The notes beneath the pieces were generated by a model. It saw only the letters and a list, made by a program, of their open reading frames with translations. It was not told where the DNA came from and made no database searches. Below are positions 1 to 11,700 of a DNA stretch of 64,000 nt, one piece after another. The position numbers and the translations under genes are program-made. Source of the stretch: Coleophoma eucalyptorum (taxonomy: Eukaryota > Ascomycota > Leotiomycetes > Helotiales > Dermateaceae); contig JALRME010000039.1 of assembly GCA_026120035.1 (NCBI GenBank), positions 248,001-312,000 on the forward strand. The letters run 5' to 3'. The stretch's first letter is position 1. Each line of letters begins with the position of its first letter.

Positions 1-400
1 CGACGTGTATGCATGTTGCGATGGTCGGCTGGTTTTTTGAGGCTCATGAAATACATGCCTCGAATTTGGCCAATTTACAAGATATCGTTTACTACTGGAG
101 AAAGTCGTCCGAGTACGTAAGAACGCAGAGCCTCTGCGGAAAGCAGTCTGAGAAGCAGCATACCGTTGCATTGACTTGAAATTTATGGACAACGTTAACA
201 AGGCCCTTAAAAAATAAAGATTCGCACTTGACGCGTCTAGACAACGAAGGCACGTGATATTAAAGTGATTTGAGTACTGGAAGCTCCGATTTTAATCTAT
301 GACGATTTGGGTTACGAATACCAACCACCATAACCTCTACAAATTCCAGTTCAAGAAACGCCTGGCGCCTATGCTAAATCAATATCCCAACAAGTATGTA
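1..400. other. Intergenic, window edge
   Basis: No supported gene is visible here. It lies downstream of the minus-strand MMTAG2-like gene and probably includes its 3' untranslated region. Confidence 0.4.
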
Positions 401-1285
401 TCAACGCCTGGGATGGCCTCTGTCCAATCCACGTCCTTTGTCATCTGGTGATTGGCTGCGACGTGATCTTCGATGACTGTCTCTTCTAGACACCTGATCA
501 TCCCGTCTCGACCGATGTCTGTCATGGCTTCGGCTCCTGTGCCTTCTTTCTTTCCTATCAGGACTACGACTTCGCTCCCTCTTCTCAGAGCGGTCACCAT
601 CCCTCCGCCTATGCCTATGTCGGTCCCCGCTTCTTGACCTATGCCGCTGTCTCCTGTGCCTCCTCTCTCTACTTCTGCTTCTGCTCCGCGCATCTCTACT
701 ACGTTCTCTGTGTCTTCTGGACTTTCTATCATCTCCAGGTCTCCGCAGTAAACCGCCTTCCTCTGGTTGCTCGATTGATTTCTCTACCGTATCAGAAGTA
801 TCCGCCATAGTTCCTACGAAATCCCCGAAACCCTTTGCTTTTCCAACTTCATCGATTCCATCGTCGCCAGCCCCAGTCTCTTTAATTACCCTCCTCATTT
901 CTCCGACATCGATATTATTCGCGCCGGTGCCCGCACCATTTCTTTCTGGAACAGGTAAACCTAGAGCTCGCGCGAGTGCGTCCTCTTCAGCTTCCTTAAT
1001 GCGCCTTATCTCTTCTTTGCGCTCTCTTACGCGCTTCTCCTCCGCTGTTTCGTTTGGGTTGCTAGAATCGTCGGCTTTTGCGTACCAGCTCAGATCTCTT
1101 CCTTTTTGCCATCGGCCAACTGGGGCCATAAGACTATGGCCCAAGTAGTTCTCGCGATGCTGATACCATTAGCGAACGTATATAGTAGTAATAGAAGCAC
1201 GAACCTGCGATGTTTGAACATCATCCCAACTGAAGTTGACACCACCACGAGAACCCGACTTACGGATACTTGAAAGAAGGTCCAT
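401..1285 (-). CDS. MMTAG2-like RS-rich protein (kinase phosphorylation protein domain)
   Basis: Two exons, complement(401..1159, 1205..1285), 279 aa, with a 45-nt intron. The short first exon encodes an N-terminus with an RGG-containing Phe-Ser-Trp-Asp-Asp segment. Exon 2 opens with HRENYLGHS, then [11 protein letters not shown] and DLSWYAK. This block is the hallmark of the 'multiple myeloma tumor-associated protein 2-like' family. A charged coiled-coil-like stretch ([18 protein letters not shown]) follows, and the last ~110 residues are an Arg/Ser/His RS domain like those of splicing-associated nuclear proteins. The acceptor before CATCGCGAG was chosen because it restores the conserved HRENYLG motif. 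The molecular role is unknown; a nuclear RNA-processing role is inferred from the RS tail only. Confidence 0.82.
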
Positions 1286-1798
1286 GCCGATAGTGCTAAG
1301 TTGTGAAGTAAAAAAAATTGATAAGCAGTGTGTCGAAAGGCAACACTGTCGGATGTTCTAGGTTGAAGAAGATAAAGTTGATTGTACATCTTTAGAGCTT
1401 GCGATAAGACTAAATTAAGCGCATCTCGGATAAACAAAACACCGAACCTTAGTTATACCTTTCGGCATCGTGGGAGCTCAAATATATCGATGACACGATC
1501 AAAGTGATTGCGAGTCTTCTCTTTCATGGAGGCTTTAGACGAGGTTTGAGTCGTTCTTTCTGCGTCACGAGGACGTCAGTCCCAGCTTCTTCTGGCCCCA
1601 CACTCGATCTTTACTGGCTGCATGGGCACGAATGCGCTTCCCAATCGCAGCTCTTCCATTCGACTCTTATCAGCGTTCAGCTTCAGACCGAGGCGGTCTG
1701 CTTGATCCGTAGGGAACTGTGAAGACTGTATTCGATCCACCCTTTCAATAAGCACAATACTACAACCTCGAGTCCTACAAAACCGCGACGGAAACACC
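1286..1798. other. Divergent intergenic/promoter region
   Basis: A 513-bp gap between the start codons of the MMTAG2-like gene (minus) and MED6 (plus). Short ORFs on both strands here lack recognisable protein signatures. It presumably carries both promoters. Confidence 0.4.
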
Positions 1799-2836
1799 AT
1801 GGCTACCCAAGAACCGCCTCTTGACGAGATACAGTGGAAGTCTTATGAGCGCTTACAAGAACTTGGCGCAATCCACTCCAATACGGTTCTTTTCTATTTT
1901 GCGTCCTCGCCCTTCTTTGACCAAACGTCCAACAATGCCGTTCTGTTTTCCCAAGCAATGTTCAATCAAAACATGCTCCATGTCATCCAGACGCGAGAAG
2001 CATTCGAGGGACGACTGCAAACCATGTCAGGGTTGGAGTTCATAGTTGCGCAAGAACCTGCGGAGATGGCGCCTGGTACAGGGACAGGAGTTTGGGTCAT
2101 TAGGAAGCAGACAAGGCGGAAAAGACAAGGACAAGAAGATGAAATTGTCGTGCACGCTTCTTATTTTGTGGTCGGCGAGAATATCTACATGGCTCCAGCA
2201 GCTTCTGATGTGCTTGCTGGTCGCATGGTATGTCATTTTATACTTTAATGCAGAGAAATGGCTAATATGGTTTAGCTTTCGATTCTCTCCTCTTTGAACA
2301 AGTTCATCTCTACGGCGGCTGCATTGCCAGATTTTAGTCCTTCCCTTGGCCACACATACACCCCTCCAACAAAAGGTCGGCTGAAGGCAATCGAGTCTCA
2401 ACTCAGCCAGGCAAGTAAGGAAAATACGCCCATGCCTGAATCATCGCAATCCAAAAAGGTTGCTTCCTTAGATAATTCCACAGGCAATAACAGTTATCTT
2501 AATCAACGACTGCTTGAAGAGTCTCTGAATATATCTCTGAAATATGGGGATGATTACATGGATGAGAATCCAATCACGGGGCAGCCTGGCGAATTTCATC
2601 TCACAACTACTGGAAGGAAAGAGAAGGATAAGCTTAAGGTTCCTCAACCGGGTAGGGCACAACCACCCAATAAGATCGCAATACCACCTCCAACAATAAA
2701 CGCGAAAGACAGACCAGATAGTCCTGGTGGCCGAAAGACGCCAAAGGGAGAGAGGAGTCCCAGAACACCAGGCCTCCCAAAGCCGAAGAGACGGAAAAGC
2801 AAAGCGTTGATGTCGGGAGGGACAAGTCCTACTTGA
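1799..2836 (+). CDS. MED6: Mediator complex subunit 6
   Basis: Two exons, join(1799..2227, 2276..2836), 329 aa, with a 48-nt intron (GTATGT...TTTAG). The N-terminal half is a Med6 domain: an early Trp (IQWKSYERL), then TVLFYFASSPFFD, then a segment around NQNMLHVIQTREAFEGRL with the QTREAFE motif, and a strand pair ending VVHASYFVVGENIYMAP. The C-terminal half is low-complexity and basic (PKPKRRKSKAL), as usual for fungal orthologues. Med6 belongs to the head module of Mediator, which links activators to RNA polymerase II. The product is nuclear and expected to be essential and constitutively expressed. The start is the first in-frame ATG, with a purine at -3 (CACCATGG context). Confidence 0.93.
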
Positions 2837-3155
2837 ATTGGTCATACTGTGCTCGCCATCAAAGAACCCTGCGTTGCCTCACCTTTTGACAACTTTGGAA
2901 GGTCTATAACCCTCAAGCTTGTATCCTGGGCCATGGTGCAATCCGACAACAGAAGCTTCTGTCTGCCGCATAAACCTGCTTGGCTCAGCTGCCACCCCCT
3001 GGACCAGCAGATCGGCGGGAGGGGCTTTTCCTGTAAATTGGCGTAGGCGTCATTGGAACGGCGAAAAGGGAAGATACCCATATGCATTCATAGGCCATTT
3101 CCAATTCTTCTGCAAAGGAAATTATGTGACTAACAATAAACTCGAAGCTATCTCA
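2837..3155. other. Intergenic, downstream of MED6
   Basis: Nothing recognisable. Short ORFs on both strands look like chance frames. It would hold the MED6 polyadenylation region. Confidence 0.35.
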
Positions 3156-3537
3156 TCAGCTCTGAGCCTTCCCAATAAATACATGACTCGCGAATTCTGT
3201 TACTATTCCTTCCCTTTTACCCGGTTCGAGCACAACATTAAAGCTCTGCTCTGTATCGGTATATTGCCTGCTGGCAGCTAGTCGTAGACCTTCCTGATCG
3301 AGTTTAGTGTGTATAGCAGTCTCTCCAGCTATAGCAGATATCTAGACTTTACTTGACTCCGGAGAATATGATGGAGGGTTACCTACTTGCGCATTTCCGA
3401 CGTTAAGCTTGAATAAACCGACGGGGTCGGCACTTGCTCTCACCCCTGTAGATCCTGTGAACTTCTTCAAGGGGAAGGTCAATTGATCGCCAAGCACGAT
3501 TGTCATATCGGTACCACGCCATTTGCTAGCATGGCGG
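3156..3537 (-). pseudogene. Unassigned coding-like remnant
   Basis: Reading the minus strand, 3537-3387 and 3341-3156 form one open frame once a clean 45-nt intron (GTAGGT...GTCTAG, 3386-3342) is removed. Joined, they read like a folded protein, with stretches such as TIVLGDQLTFPL, GLFKLNVG, YTDTEQSFNVVLEPGK and TEFASHVFIG before a TGA. I find no convincing 5' portion or start codon; upstream minus-strand sequence has stops in all frames near 3560-3660. I do not recognise the family. It may be the 3' end of a degraded gene, or a real small gene whose first exon I failed to place. Confidence 0.3.
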
Positions 3538-4000
3538 CTAGAGAGAGAACAAGGGAGGTCTCTTCAGCCCAATTGGATCGCGCGAAATAAGCTTATTAGT
3601 ACCTGTAAAGGCTTTCGCCAGTTAAGCTACAGGGCTTCAACTTTGATTTAAGTTTTATGCTTCTAGCGGCCTTTCGATTGATCATCTTATCTTTTCTACA
3701 TTAACTCAATCAATATAGCTCCTTCCCCCTTCTGCTGTGAGCCAATGATGCATCATCTAAGCCAGGAAAGTGATCCCACTCATCTGCACAATAAAGCTCC
3801 GAAAGCTTCAATGCTTCCATGGACCTGCTCTATATGGATATGTCCCGTAAACCCGGCTTATGATTCTTACTGCAGTCATTTAGATTGCCATGGGATAAAT
3901 TCTAGACGAAGGAACTGCTGGGGATCGAAGACTCATAAATAGTTCTCGTTCTAGCCCCTCGTTCTTCCTTGTCTTGATAGCATCATTCAATCATTTCAAT
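3538..4000. promoter_or_regulatory. Upstream region of the carboxypeptidase gene
   Basis: AT-rich region preceding the S10 peptidase. An AT-rich TATA-like string (cataaata, about 3935-3942) sits some 60 bp before the ATG at 4001, a plausible core promoter. No other elements were identified. Confidence 0.35.
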
Positions 4001-5734
4001 ATGCGGTTCCACTTCTCTTCCCTCGTCAGTTCCTTACTGCCAGCTCTATGTGTAGCTCTGCCATCTGCATATGGTGAGGGATCCGAGACACATGCGGGGC
4101 TCAAGGACAAACGGTCTTTTGAGATGATCAATGGAGTCAATCACACCAAATTCGAGCATAGAGCCACCGGTGCTACACTATCCTTTGTTACCAACTCAGG
4201 AATCTGTGAAACAACTGCCGGAGTCAATCAATATTCTGGATATTTGTCTGTTGGAACAGTAAGTCTTTCAAATTTTCTTTGTCGGGCGTTATCTTTACTC
4301 AAAATAGCACCAACTGACACGAAGAATAGAATATGAACATGGTATGACCAAGAATGTGCTATTCAAAGTACAAAAAAACTAAATGCCATAGTGGTTCTGG
4401 TTTTTCGAAGCTAGAGACAGCCCCACGACCGCACCTCTTGCAACGTGGTTCAACGGTGGACCTGGATGTTCTTCCATGATCGGTTTATTCCAGGTATGGA
4501 ATTCCATGTAATATTTAATGAACAATGCTCATCTCTACAGGAAAACGGACCCTGCCATTTCGTCAATGGTGCCTCAACTCCATCGTTGAACCCATACAGT
4601 TTTAATGAGTATGCGAACATGTTGTACATCGATCAGCCCATAGGAGTTGGATTCTCCTATGGAACTGATGATGCAACCTCCACTGTAACAGCTGCTCCAT
4701 ACGTTTGGGCACTGATTCAAGCTTTCTATGCCTCATTCCCAGAATATGAGAATCGGGATTTTGGTATCTTCACTGAGTCATATGGCGGCCACTACGGACC
4801 AGAGTTCGCATCGTATTTCGAGTCGCAGAATGCTGCCATTGCGGCTGGCAGCATCAGTGGCCAGAACATCTCTTTGGTGGCACTTGGAATCAATAATGGC
4901 TGGTTTGATGCCACTATCCAGGAGAAGGCCTATGTGGATTACAGTTACAACAACACTTACAAGCCGCTCATCACTGCTGCGCAACACACATCTTATCTTA
5001 ATACTTATACTAGCAAGTGTTTGCCGGCCTTGGAGAAGTGCTCTACTCTTACAGGATCCAACTCTGCCTGTGAGAATGCCGACAATGTCTGTTACAACGA
5101 CATTGAGGGTCCATTATCCTCCGTATCTGACTACGACGTCTATGACATTAGAGAGCCAAGTAACGACCCATATCCGCCTGAGACGTATGTTTCCTACTTG
5201 CAAAGTTCAGCCGTCGTGAATGCCATTGGTGCAAAGTCGACATACCAAGAGTGTCCCGATGCTCCTTATGAGAAATTCGCGGCTACGGGAGATAGTAGGT
5301 ACAAATCACTATGATACAAATCTTTTACTAATACAACGACAGATCCGCGCTCGCTTCTATCAACTCTATCCACCGTTGTTCAATCTGGCATCACGACGCT
5401 CATCTGGGCTGGCGACGCTGACTGGATCTGTAATTGGTTCGGCGGTCTTGCAGTAGCTAATGCTATTACATACTCTGGGACTACAGCTTTCAATGCTAAG
5501 GCTGTTACTAACTATACAGTGAATGGTGTAGCTGGTGGTACGTTCAAGAGTGTTGGCAATTTGAGCTGGCTAAGAGTCTTTGGTGCTGGACATGAGGTTC
5601 CTTACTACCGTAAGTAGCATTCCTTTAAATCATCCCAGTGGAAGCAGCAGTGCTAATAAAAAGTTCCAGAGCCGGCCCTTTCTCTGCAAGCTTTTAAGCA
5701 GACAATGCAGAAAAAGGCTATTTCGTCAACTTAA
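4001..5734 (+). CDS. Secreted serine carboxypeptidase, family S10
   Basis: Six exons: 4001..4258, 4330..4341, 4392..4493, 4541..5294, 5343..5609, 5670..5734; 485 aa. The ATG at 4001 gives a typical signal peptide ([21 protein letters not shown]). A possible propeptide follows, then the S10 fold: [35 protein letters not shown]. The nucleophile is Ser204 in ESYGGHYGP. The catalytic Asp lies in [11 protein letters not shown] and the catalytic His in GAGHEVPYY, so the triad is complete. Several Cys and N-glycosylation sequons support secretion. It releases C-terminal amino acids from peptides, probably for extracellular or vacuolar protein breakdown. Exon 2 is only 12 nt (Asn-Met-Asn-Met), supported by frame and by the family's conserved VGTNMNMWFWFFE junction. 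Confidence 0.93.
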
Positions 5735-6000
5735 GTGAGATGGATGGCATGGGGTGCTGGCTGCTAATAAATTCTGGAGTGGTACTGGCCGTAGTCTTTA
5801 TTACAGGCCAAGAGATAAAGGGGAATGCAAGTAAGACCACAGCGTAAATTAATGAATTATGATTGGAGCATCCTCAGCGCGGACAAATCTATGAATGAGG
5901 CTATACAGAGATTCACACATTTCCGAAGGATCCGAATAACCCCAATTACTGTTCATTGCTTACACACTTTTGCCTATGTACACCCGTAGTCCTATGCTTC

Positions 6001-6321
6001 TTACTTTGAATCCACAATCTCGCCCACAAACAAAGTGGGACCAACGGTGGAGAAGTTGGGAATGTCGCCGAAGATCTTCGTCACGTATTCCTGGTTACTG
6101 CTGGCAGCCTTGAATGCATCAGCACTGTCCCAGATCATGGTGCACTGGGTAGAGTATCCGCTAGCAGTGTCCAACTTCGTGACCTTGTAGGCCTGCAGTC
6201 CGAGGCTGGACCAGGCGTTATGCACCAATGGCATGTGTGTATCTATGTAGTAATTGAAGTCGAATGGCTTCGCTGAGGCCTCGGCTGGGAGAGGGTAGAG
6301 AAGGGTGATTGTGGCTGGCAT
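6001..6321 (-). CDS. EthD-domain (dimeric alpha-beta barrel) protein
   Basis: Single exon, 106 aa. The sequence fits the small EthD family: an N-terminal beta strand (ATITLLYPLP), FDFNYYIDTHMPLVHNAW carrying the conserved His/Pro turn, GLQAYKVTKLD, and a C-terminal GPTLFVGEIVD strand. Members are small cytosolic ferredoxin-like proteins. In bacteria EthD accompanies ether-degrading P450s; in fungi some members act in polyketide cyclisation or dehydration, but most have no known substrate. No biosynthetic genes flank this copy, so no pathway is assigned. The length matches the family and the Met start is the only in-frame candidate. Confidence 0.85.
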   Translation of the reverse strand: MPATITLLYPLPAEASAKPFDFNYYIDTHMPLVHNAWSSLGLQAYKVTKLDTASGYSTQCTMIWDSADAFKAASSNQEYVTKIFGDIPNFSTVGPTLFVGEIVDSK

Positions 6322-7278
6322 TTTGGTTGGTGGGCGTTTTGACTTTTTGCGGTGCTCGGTGGTGTCCGGTTTCGGGGTTGGGGCTGCTATCGGGCTTGGT
6401 GATTAGCCATTTTAACTTCTTTCTGAATATAATTCCTCTGCGGGAGTAAATCATTGGGTTTGATTGCAAGGATGCTTACCTGTTATGTGTTGCAAAAAGA
6501 AACATAGAATGATGGATGTAATGGTGAAGGAGGGGTTCCCAAGGCGAGCTACTTATACAGCTCCACAGGGCGGGGTTAAGACTCCTTCAGTTGCCTCGGA
6601 GAAGAGGAGCTATTATTACACAGTCCTTGATGATTGGTGATCGCACTCCTCTTTCAGATACTATCTTTCAGCAAGCAGAAGGCCTTTAATTTTTCAAATA
6701 TCAGAGCTCCACATATGTGTATTATCTTCGTCATCTTGGCTAGTTTTATGAGTTGAATGCAGGTTTTATTCCTTATCGGTGATCCTAGGCGTATCTGTAT
6801 CGCCGTGCCACGCAATCATGCTTCGCTCTTAAGCTCGTACCAGGTACAACGGCTTTCGGCGATTAGAACCCAACTCACAATATGCCCGTTTCCTCCGGCG
6901 ATGCTGATTGATAGCAATATTTGATGATGAGCTCCTGCGTACGACTTTGGCAGACATTTAGAATCGCTCTCTATGGCATATAAATTGACAGACGATCAAA
7001 AGCACTTAATCACTGAAGTCCTCGCTTGTTACTCGTTACGAGACCTAGTAGCGTCAGGTAGGCTGTATTGACTCGGTAAGCACGAATCATGCCTTATGCC
7101 CGGCGGGGTGAGATAGTACTACTCTTTCTTTCCAATCATAGCAAATGCATATCATGACTGTGTTTTGGATTGCATGGCGGTACTTCTGTTACATTCACCC
7201 TCACGATTGAGCAGCAATTGCAGAGGCACACACAATTAAATGAAGCTTCAATCAATAGGCAATACACACAACCGACAA
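6322..7278. other. Intergenic, 957 bp
   Basis: No supported gene. It covers the promoter of the EthD gene and the downstream flank of the dehydrogenase gene. Confidence 0.4.
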
Positions 7279-8502
7279 CTAATTGATAACATATCCACCA
7301 TCAACAAGCTATGCATGTAAGCAAAGGACCGTTAGATACATAATGAGAGAGACTTACTAGAGCGTGACCTTGTACAAAAGTCGCCTTGCTACTGCACAGC
7401 CATAAGCACGCATCGGCGATCTCCTGCGCTGTTCCCATTCTCCCCATTGGCGCTATATTGATCGCAGGTTGTAGCTTCTCAAGGAAGACTGGATCGCCTT
7501 GTGTCATTGGTGTTCTGTGTCTTGATTCAATACATACATAGAGAAATACCAAGAACTGGACTTACGCTATCACACCTGGGCAGACGCAATTGACTCTGAT
7601 GTTATCTTTGGAATACTAAGTTGCTGTTAGCAGATTGCTAAGCGACAAGTCGTGAACAACTCACATCAATCGCATCGCACTTTGTCATGCTTATTACTGC
7701 GGCCTTGCTGGCACAATATGCAGCTACACATCCATCACATAAGCCTCAAGTTCGTCATGATGCCGCTCTTCGGCATGCAGAAAGCACACCAAATTAAGAA
7801 AGGCCCAGAGAGGACTTACGTGCATCAGGTCTACCAACAACACCAAGCTGACTAGCAATATTGACAATGGCACCACGGTTCCCTGGCCGGCCATCATGAG
7901 TCGGTAAAGGATCCTGCTTCAGCATTTGTGAGAGCTCAGTTCTCGACATCAACCAAGCACCGCGGTAATTGATGCCATTGATAACATCAAACTGAGCAGC
8001 GGAGGTTTCTGTTGAACGTTGGCTATTTCCAAGCACACCTAAGAATTCCACGTGAGTAAAAGGGTTCACTTATGCTAGCTGGAAGCCAAGAAAAACAAAG
8101 ACTTCTTCCTTACCAGCACAGTTTACGGCGTAATCGACTCTTCCCCATTTCGAGATAATGCTTTCCATTAAGGCAACAATTTGATCTTCTTGCAGCATGT
8201 CGACTTCTCGGATAGTAACTTCGACATCTTTGGAGATGGACGCGATCTGCTGGGCTGTTTCTTTGAGGCCCGCACTATCTCGGTCACAGATGCAGATTTT
8301 AGGGCAGCCTTCTTTGGCGAAGGACAAAGCTGTTGCTCTTCCAATGCCTTGTATGGATATATCAGTTTTTGGGCCTTTGAAATTTGGAACGGGGTTGAGA
8401 AGAAGGCAGTAACACGAAGGGGAGATATAGTAAGTGGGGGATAAATATATCCGTACCTGATGCAGCTCCTGTCACAAGTGCGACGCCGGGGAAAAGTGTC
8501 AT
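7279..8502 (-). CDS. Short-chain dehydrogenase/reductase (classical SDR)
   Basis: Seven exons on the minus strand: 8502..8457, 8347..8114, 8038..7820, 7723..7665, 7615..7566, 7514..7358, 7308..7279; 264 aa. All junctions are GT-AG and close in frame. The Rossmann motif spans the first intron (VTGAAS + GIGRA), giving TGxxxGIG. Then come NCAG, the catalytic Ser in VNIASQLG, YCASK (Tyr and Lys of the active site), VNCVCPGVI with the conserved Pro-Gly, and a terminal VDGGYVIN. Asp in ICDRDSAG after beta-2 suggests NAD(H) preference. A complete NAD(P)-dependent oxidoreductase of unknown substrate. Single-exon gene callers would see only fragments. Confidence 0.9.
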
Positions 8503-8758
8503 CGTTTCAGAAGTTTACGAAGGATGAAGCTTGAGATTGGGCTGGAAAGTTTATTTGGTAATGTTTTGCTGTAGAGGTGCAATCATAGCAAGTACTATAG
8601 ATGTGTAAATGGTGCCCGCGGCTCACCAAGTCCATATCAGGTGACCTTATCATTATCGCACTTCCGATAGATGGTGGAAGATGCCTACAAGAGCGTAGTT
8701 TGGAAAGCTTAAGAGATTTAGACGTTTTAAATTTTTATACACCCTAGGATATCATAAA

Positions 8759-11700
8759 TCATTGTACAACCCATCCCTTGCCTGGCACCTTCTTCTGCGT
8801 GACTTTGCGAGCTGGCAAAGGCCATCCCATACCACCAAGTCCTTCAGGTCTTAAGTATGGAATTACCCAACATTCCCTTTCATGCTCTTCGGCCTTAGTC
8901 TTAGGCATGACTTCCTTGATTGGCTTTCCATAATGCAGCAGTGGGGTTCCTTTAGCCAACGCTGCCAATTGACCACCCGTTATATCCGTTAGGGCGTGCA
9001 TCCTCGTTTTTGGAATCTTCTCTGGTGTAGCTGCGGCAGGGGCCGCCTTTTGTAGATAGGAGTAAACGACGTAGTCTGGGCATTCTTGAGGAGACAAGTG
9101 AGCCAATGGTGACGATGGGTGGATATATACGGCCTTGTCGTCGTCTTCGCGGCTGATATTTGAGGGGAATAGCGTTAAGTACGGCACGTCAATAGCCCGG
9201 GTTGGCTTCCGTCGAACCTCTGGAGGAACTGGCGCCAAATCTGCTCGGATTGCTATGTGGTCGATGAAACCAGCTGCAACCATCTGCTTGAGAGCCTTCA
9301 CTTGCTTTGCTGATGGCGGTTCTAACTTATCCTGGAATTTCAGACCTGCGAACGCAGTGATATTGGTCCGCAGCAGATCCGTGATTTGACGTCGTAGCTG
9401 AAGGATTTCCTTTAGAACCTTGTACCGAACGTAATGTGTGTGGCACCAGGATTCGGTAGGGTCGTGAGCATACTCCCCAACAACCTGTAGAAGTTTGATT
9501 GCATCTGATTTATCATCAAGGAAACAGAACTCCTTCTGAATCTTGTTGAAATTCCGACGAATATTATTACGCGCTTCCTCTTCAATGCGGTCAGCGTTGG
9601 TAAAATATGTACCTTCCTCTCTTGGTGCAATAGTTGGCACTATCTGGTTTTCAGGAATGAATACATCTGCTGCTGAAAGACCAGCAACCAGAGCAATTGT
9701 ATATGGCAAGCAGTCATGAAGATGACCAACCAGAAGAATTCTTGCAAATCGAGGCGAAAGCGGGAAAATGGACATAGTAGAGCCTGTCTGTGTGATTTGA
9801 CCACTTGGCGTGATTGCATTTAGGTACGCTAACAATTTCTCGGAGCTGGCCAGCATCTGACGATCGGGCGGTGTTGGAAAGGGGAAATTGATGACATGCT
9901 GGAGATTCATGGCTTTCAGTTGCAAAACAACTCCTTCGATAGGCATACGAAGGATCTCCGGCTCTGCAAACTCCTGGAAGTCCCTCTCATACACCGCAGA
10001 AGAAAAAAGACGGTAACAATGACCCGGACCAGTTCGTCCAGCACGACCAGCTCTTTGGCTGGCTGAAGCTTTGCTGATCCAGCCAATCTCGAAGCTTTGT
10101 ACACCAGTGACGTCGTCATACTTTCGTTCCTTTGACCTTCCACAATCAAAAACATATCGTATTCCTGGAATAGTAAGACTGGTTTCAGCAACGTTGGTAG
10201 CTAGAACTACTAAACGCGAGCCATCAGGCGGAGGCTCGAAAACACGAAGTTGCTCCCTTGTGGGAAGAAGAGAATAGAGTGGCAAAACATGCATTTTTGC
10301 GGGACCAATCTCTTCTTCTTCCCCGATGTTGAAATCGTCATCATCGTGGAAGTCGACTTCATCATCATCGTCATCGTCATCATCATCGAAAACCTGAGCG
10401 CCTGCTCCGATCTCACCAAAGTCGATATCTTCAGCTTCCATAGGAGCGTCTTTGCCAGAAATGCGTACTTGGGGTCCTGCTGACGCATTGCCGCTGCGGA
10501 ATGCCTCTTTCAAACGTTTACTAAGATGCGTGATCTCGTTTTGTCCAGTCATAAATACCAGGAATCCTCCAGGAGGTAGTTTTCGATGACCTTTGCTGAT
10601 TTTCCGGAAGGCCTCTTCCACATAATCGTGGTGTGTCTTCCTTGCAAAATGCGTCGTGACAGGGTACTGTCTGCCTTCGGCCTGGATGACCGGCGGTGGT
10701 GTTGCAAACAAAGTTGCATTCTCAGTAAAATCTGTTACTCTGAGAGTGGCAGACATGATTATAAGCTTCAATGGCTTTATAGAGGGGTCCTCTGCTGCCA
10801 TTTCTTCTCGCAGTTTAACAACCCTACTTAGCATTCCAACAAGGATATCGGTGTTAACGCTTCTCTCGTGTGCTTCATCGATAACGATGGCAGAATACTT
10901 TCTCAAAGCAATATCTTGTGCAACTTCCCGTAACAAGACACCATCCGTCATGAACTTTATGGCAGTTTGAGGGCCGACTGTTCCTTCAAATCGGATCTGG
11001 TAAGCTACCTTACTACTCTGATCTCCGAGTTCATCTCCAACACGCTTTGCCATGCTGACGGCAGCGACTCGTCGCGGCTGAGTGACTCCAATCATTCCAG
11101 GCGTTGGAGAATCTGGTATTCCATATCCAGCTTCGAACAAAAATTGGGGAACTTGGGTTGTTTTTCCAGAACCTGTTGCACCATAGATAACCACAAGATT
11201 ATTGTTATGTACTGCCTCCATGATCTTTTGTTCCTCTGCTACCACAGGAAGCTTAAGTCGAGCAGCTTGAATATCCGCCGGTCTGGTGAGAGAAACACTG
11301 AATGCTTTCCGAGCAAGATTGGTAGTCTGCTGAAGCTCCAACGGTAGAGGATCCTGTTCTGGGGCTCTAGGCTGGAATCCTTCGATCTTTGGCGTTTCCG
11401 TTGCAAGTGGTATGTTCGTTGTTGACTGGTAACCGAGCGCATCGTTGATTTGTTGATTTGCCCAAGCTTTGAAGGCTGATGATCTCTCCTTCCTTTCAAT
11501 TCCTGCTTGCGAACCCTCACTCTCGCTCTCACTAGAGGAATCATCGTCATTATCCTCCTCTTCGCTTGATTCTGATTCTCCACCTGAGTCGGATTCAGAA
11601 CTACTCGATTCACCACTTCCAGTACCATCCGATCCCTGGAGTTCATCATCCTCCTCGTCTTCGCTGTCCGTGTTGCTATCTGCCTCTGAGGCAGAACTGA

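Noticed and set aside
379..732. 117-codon minus ORF overlapping the MMTAG2-like gene
   Set aside because: Gly/Arg/Glu-biased translation that is the shadow of the RS-rich frame of the real gene.
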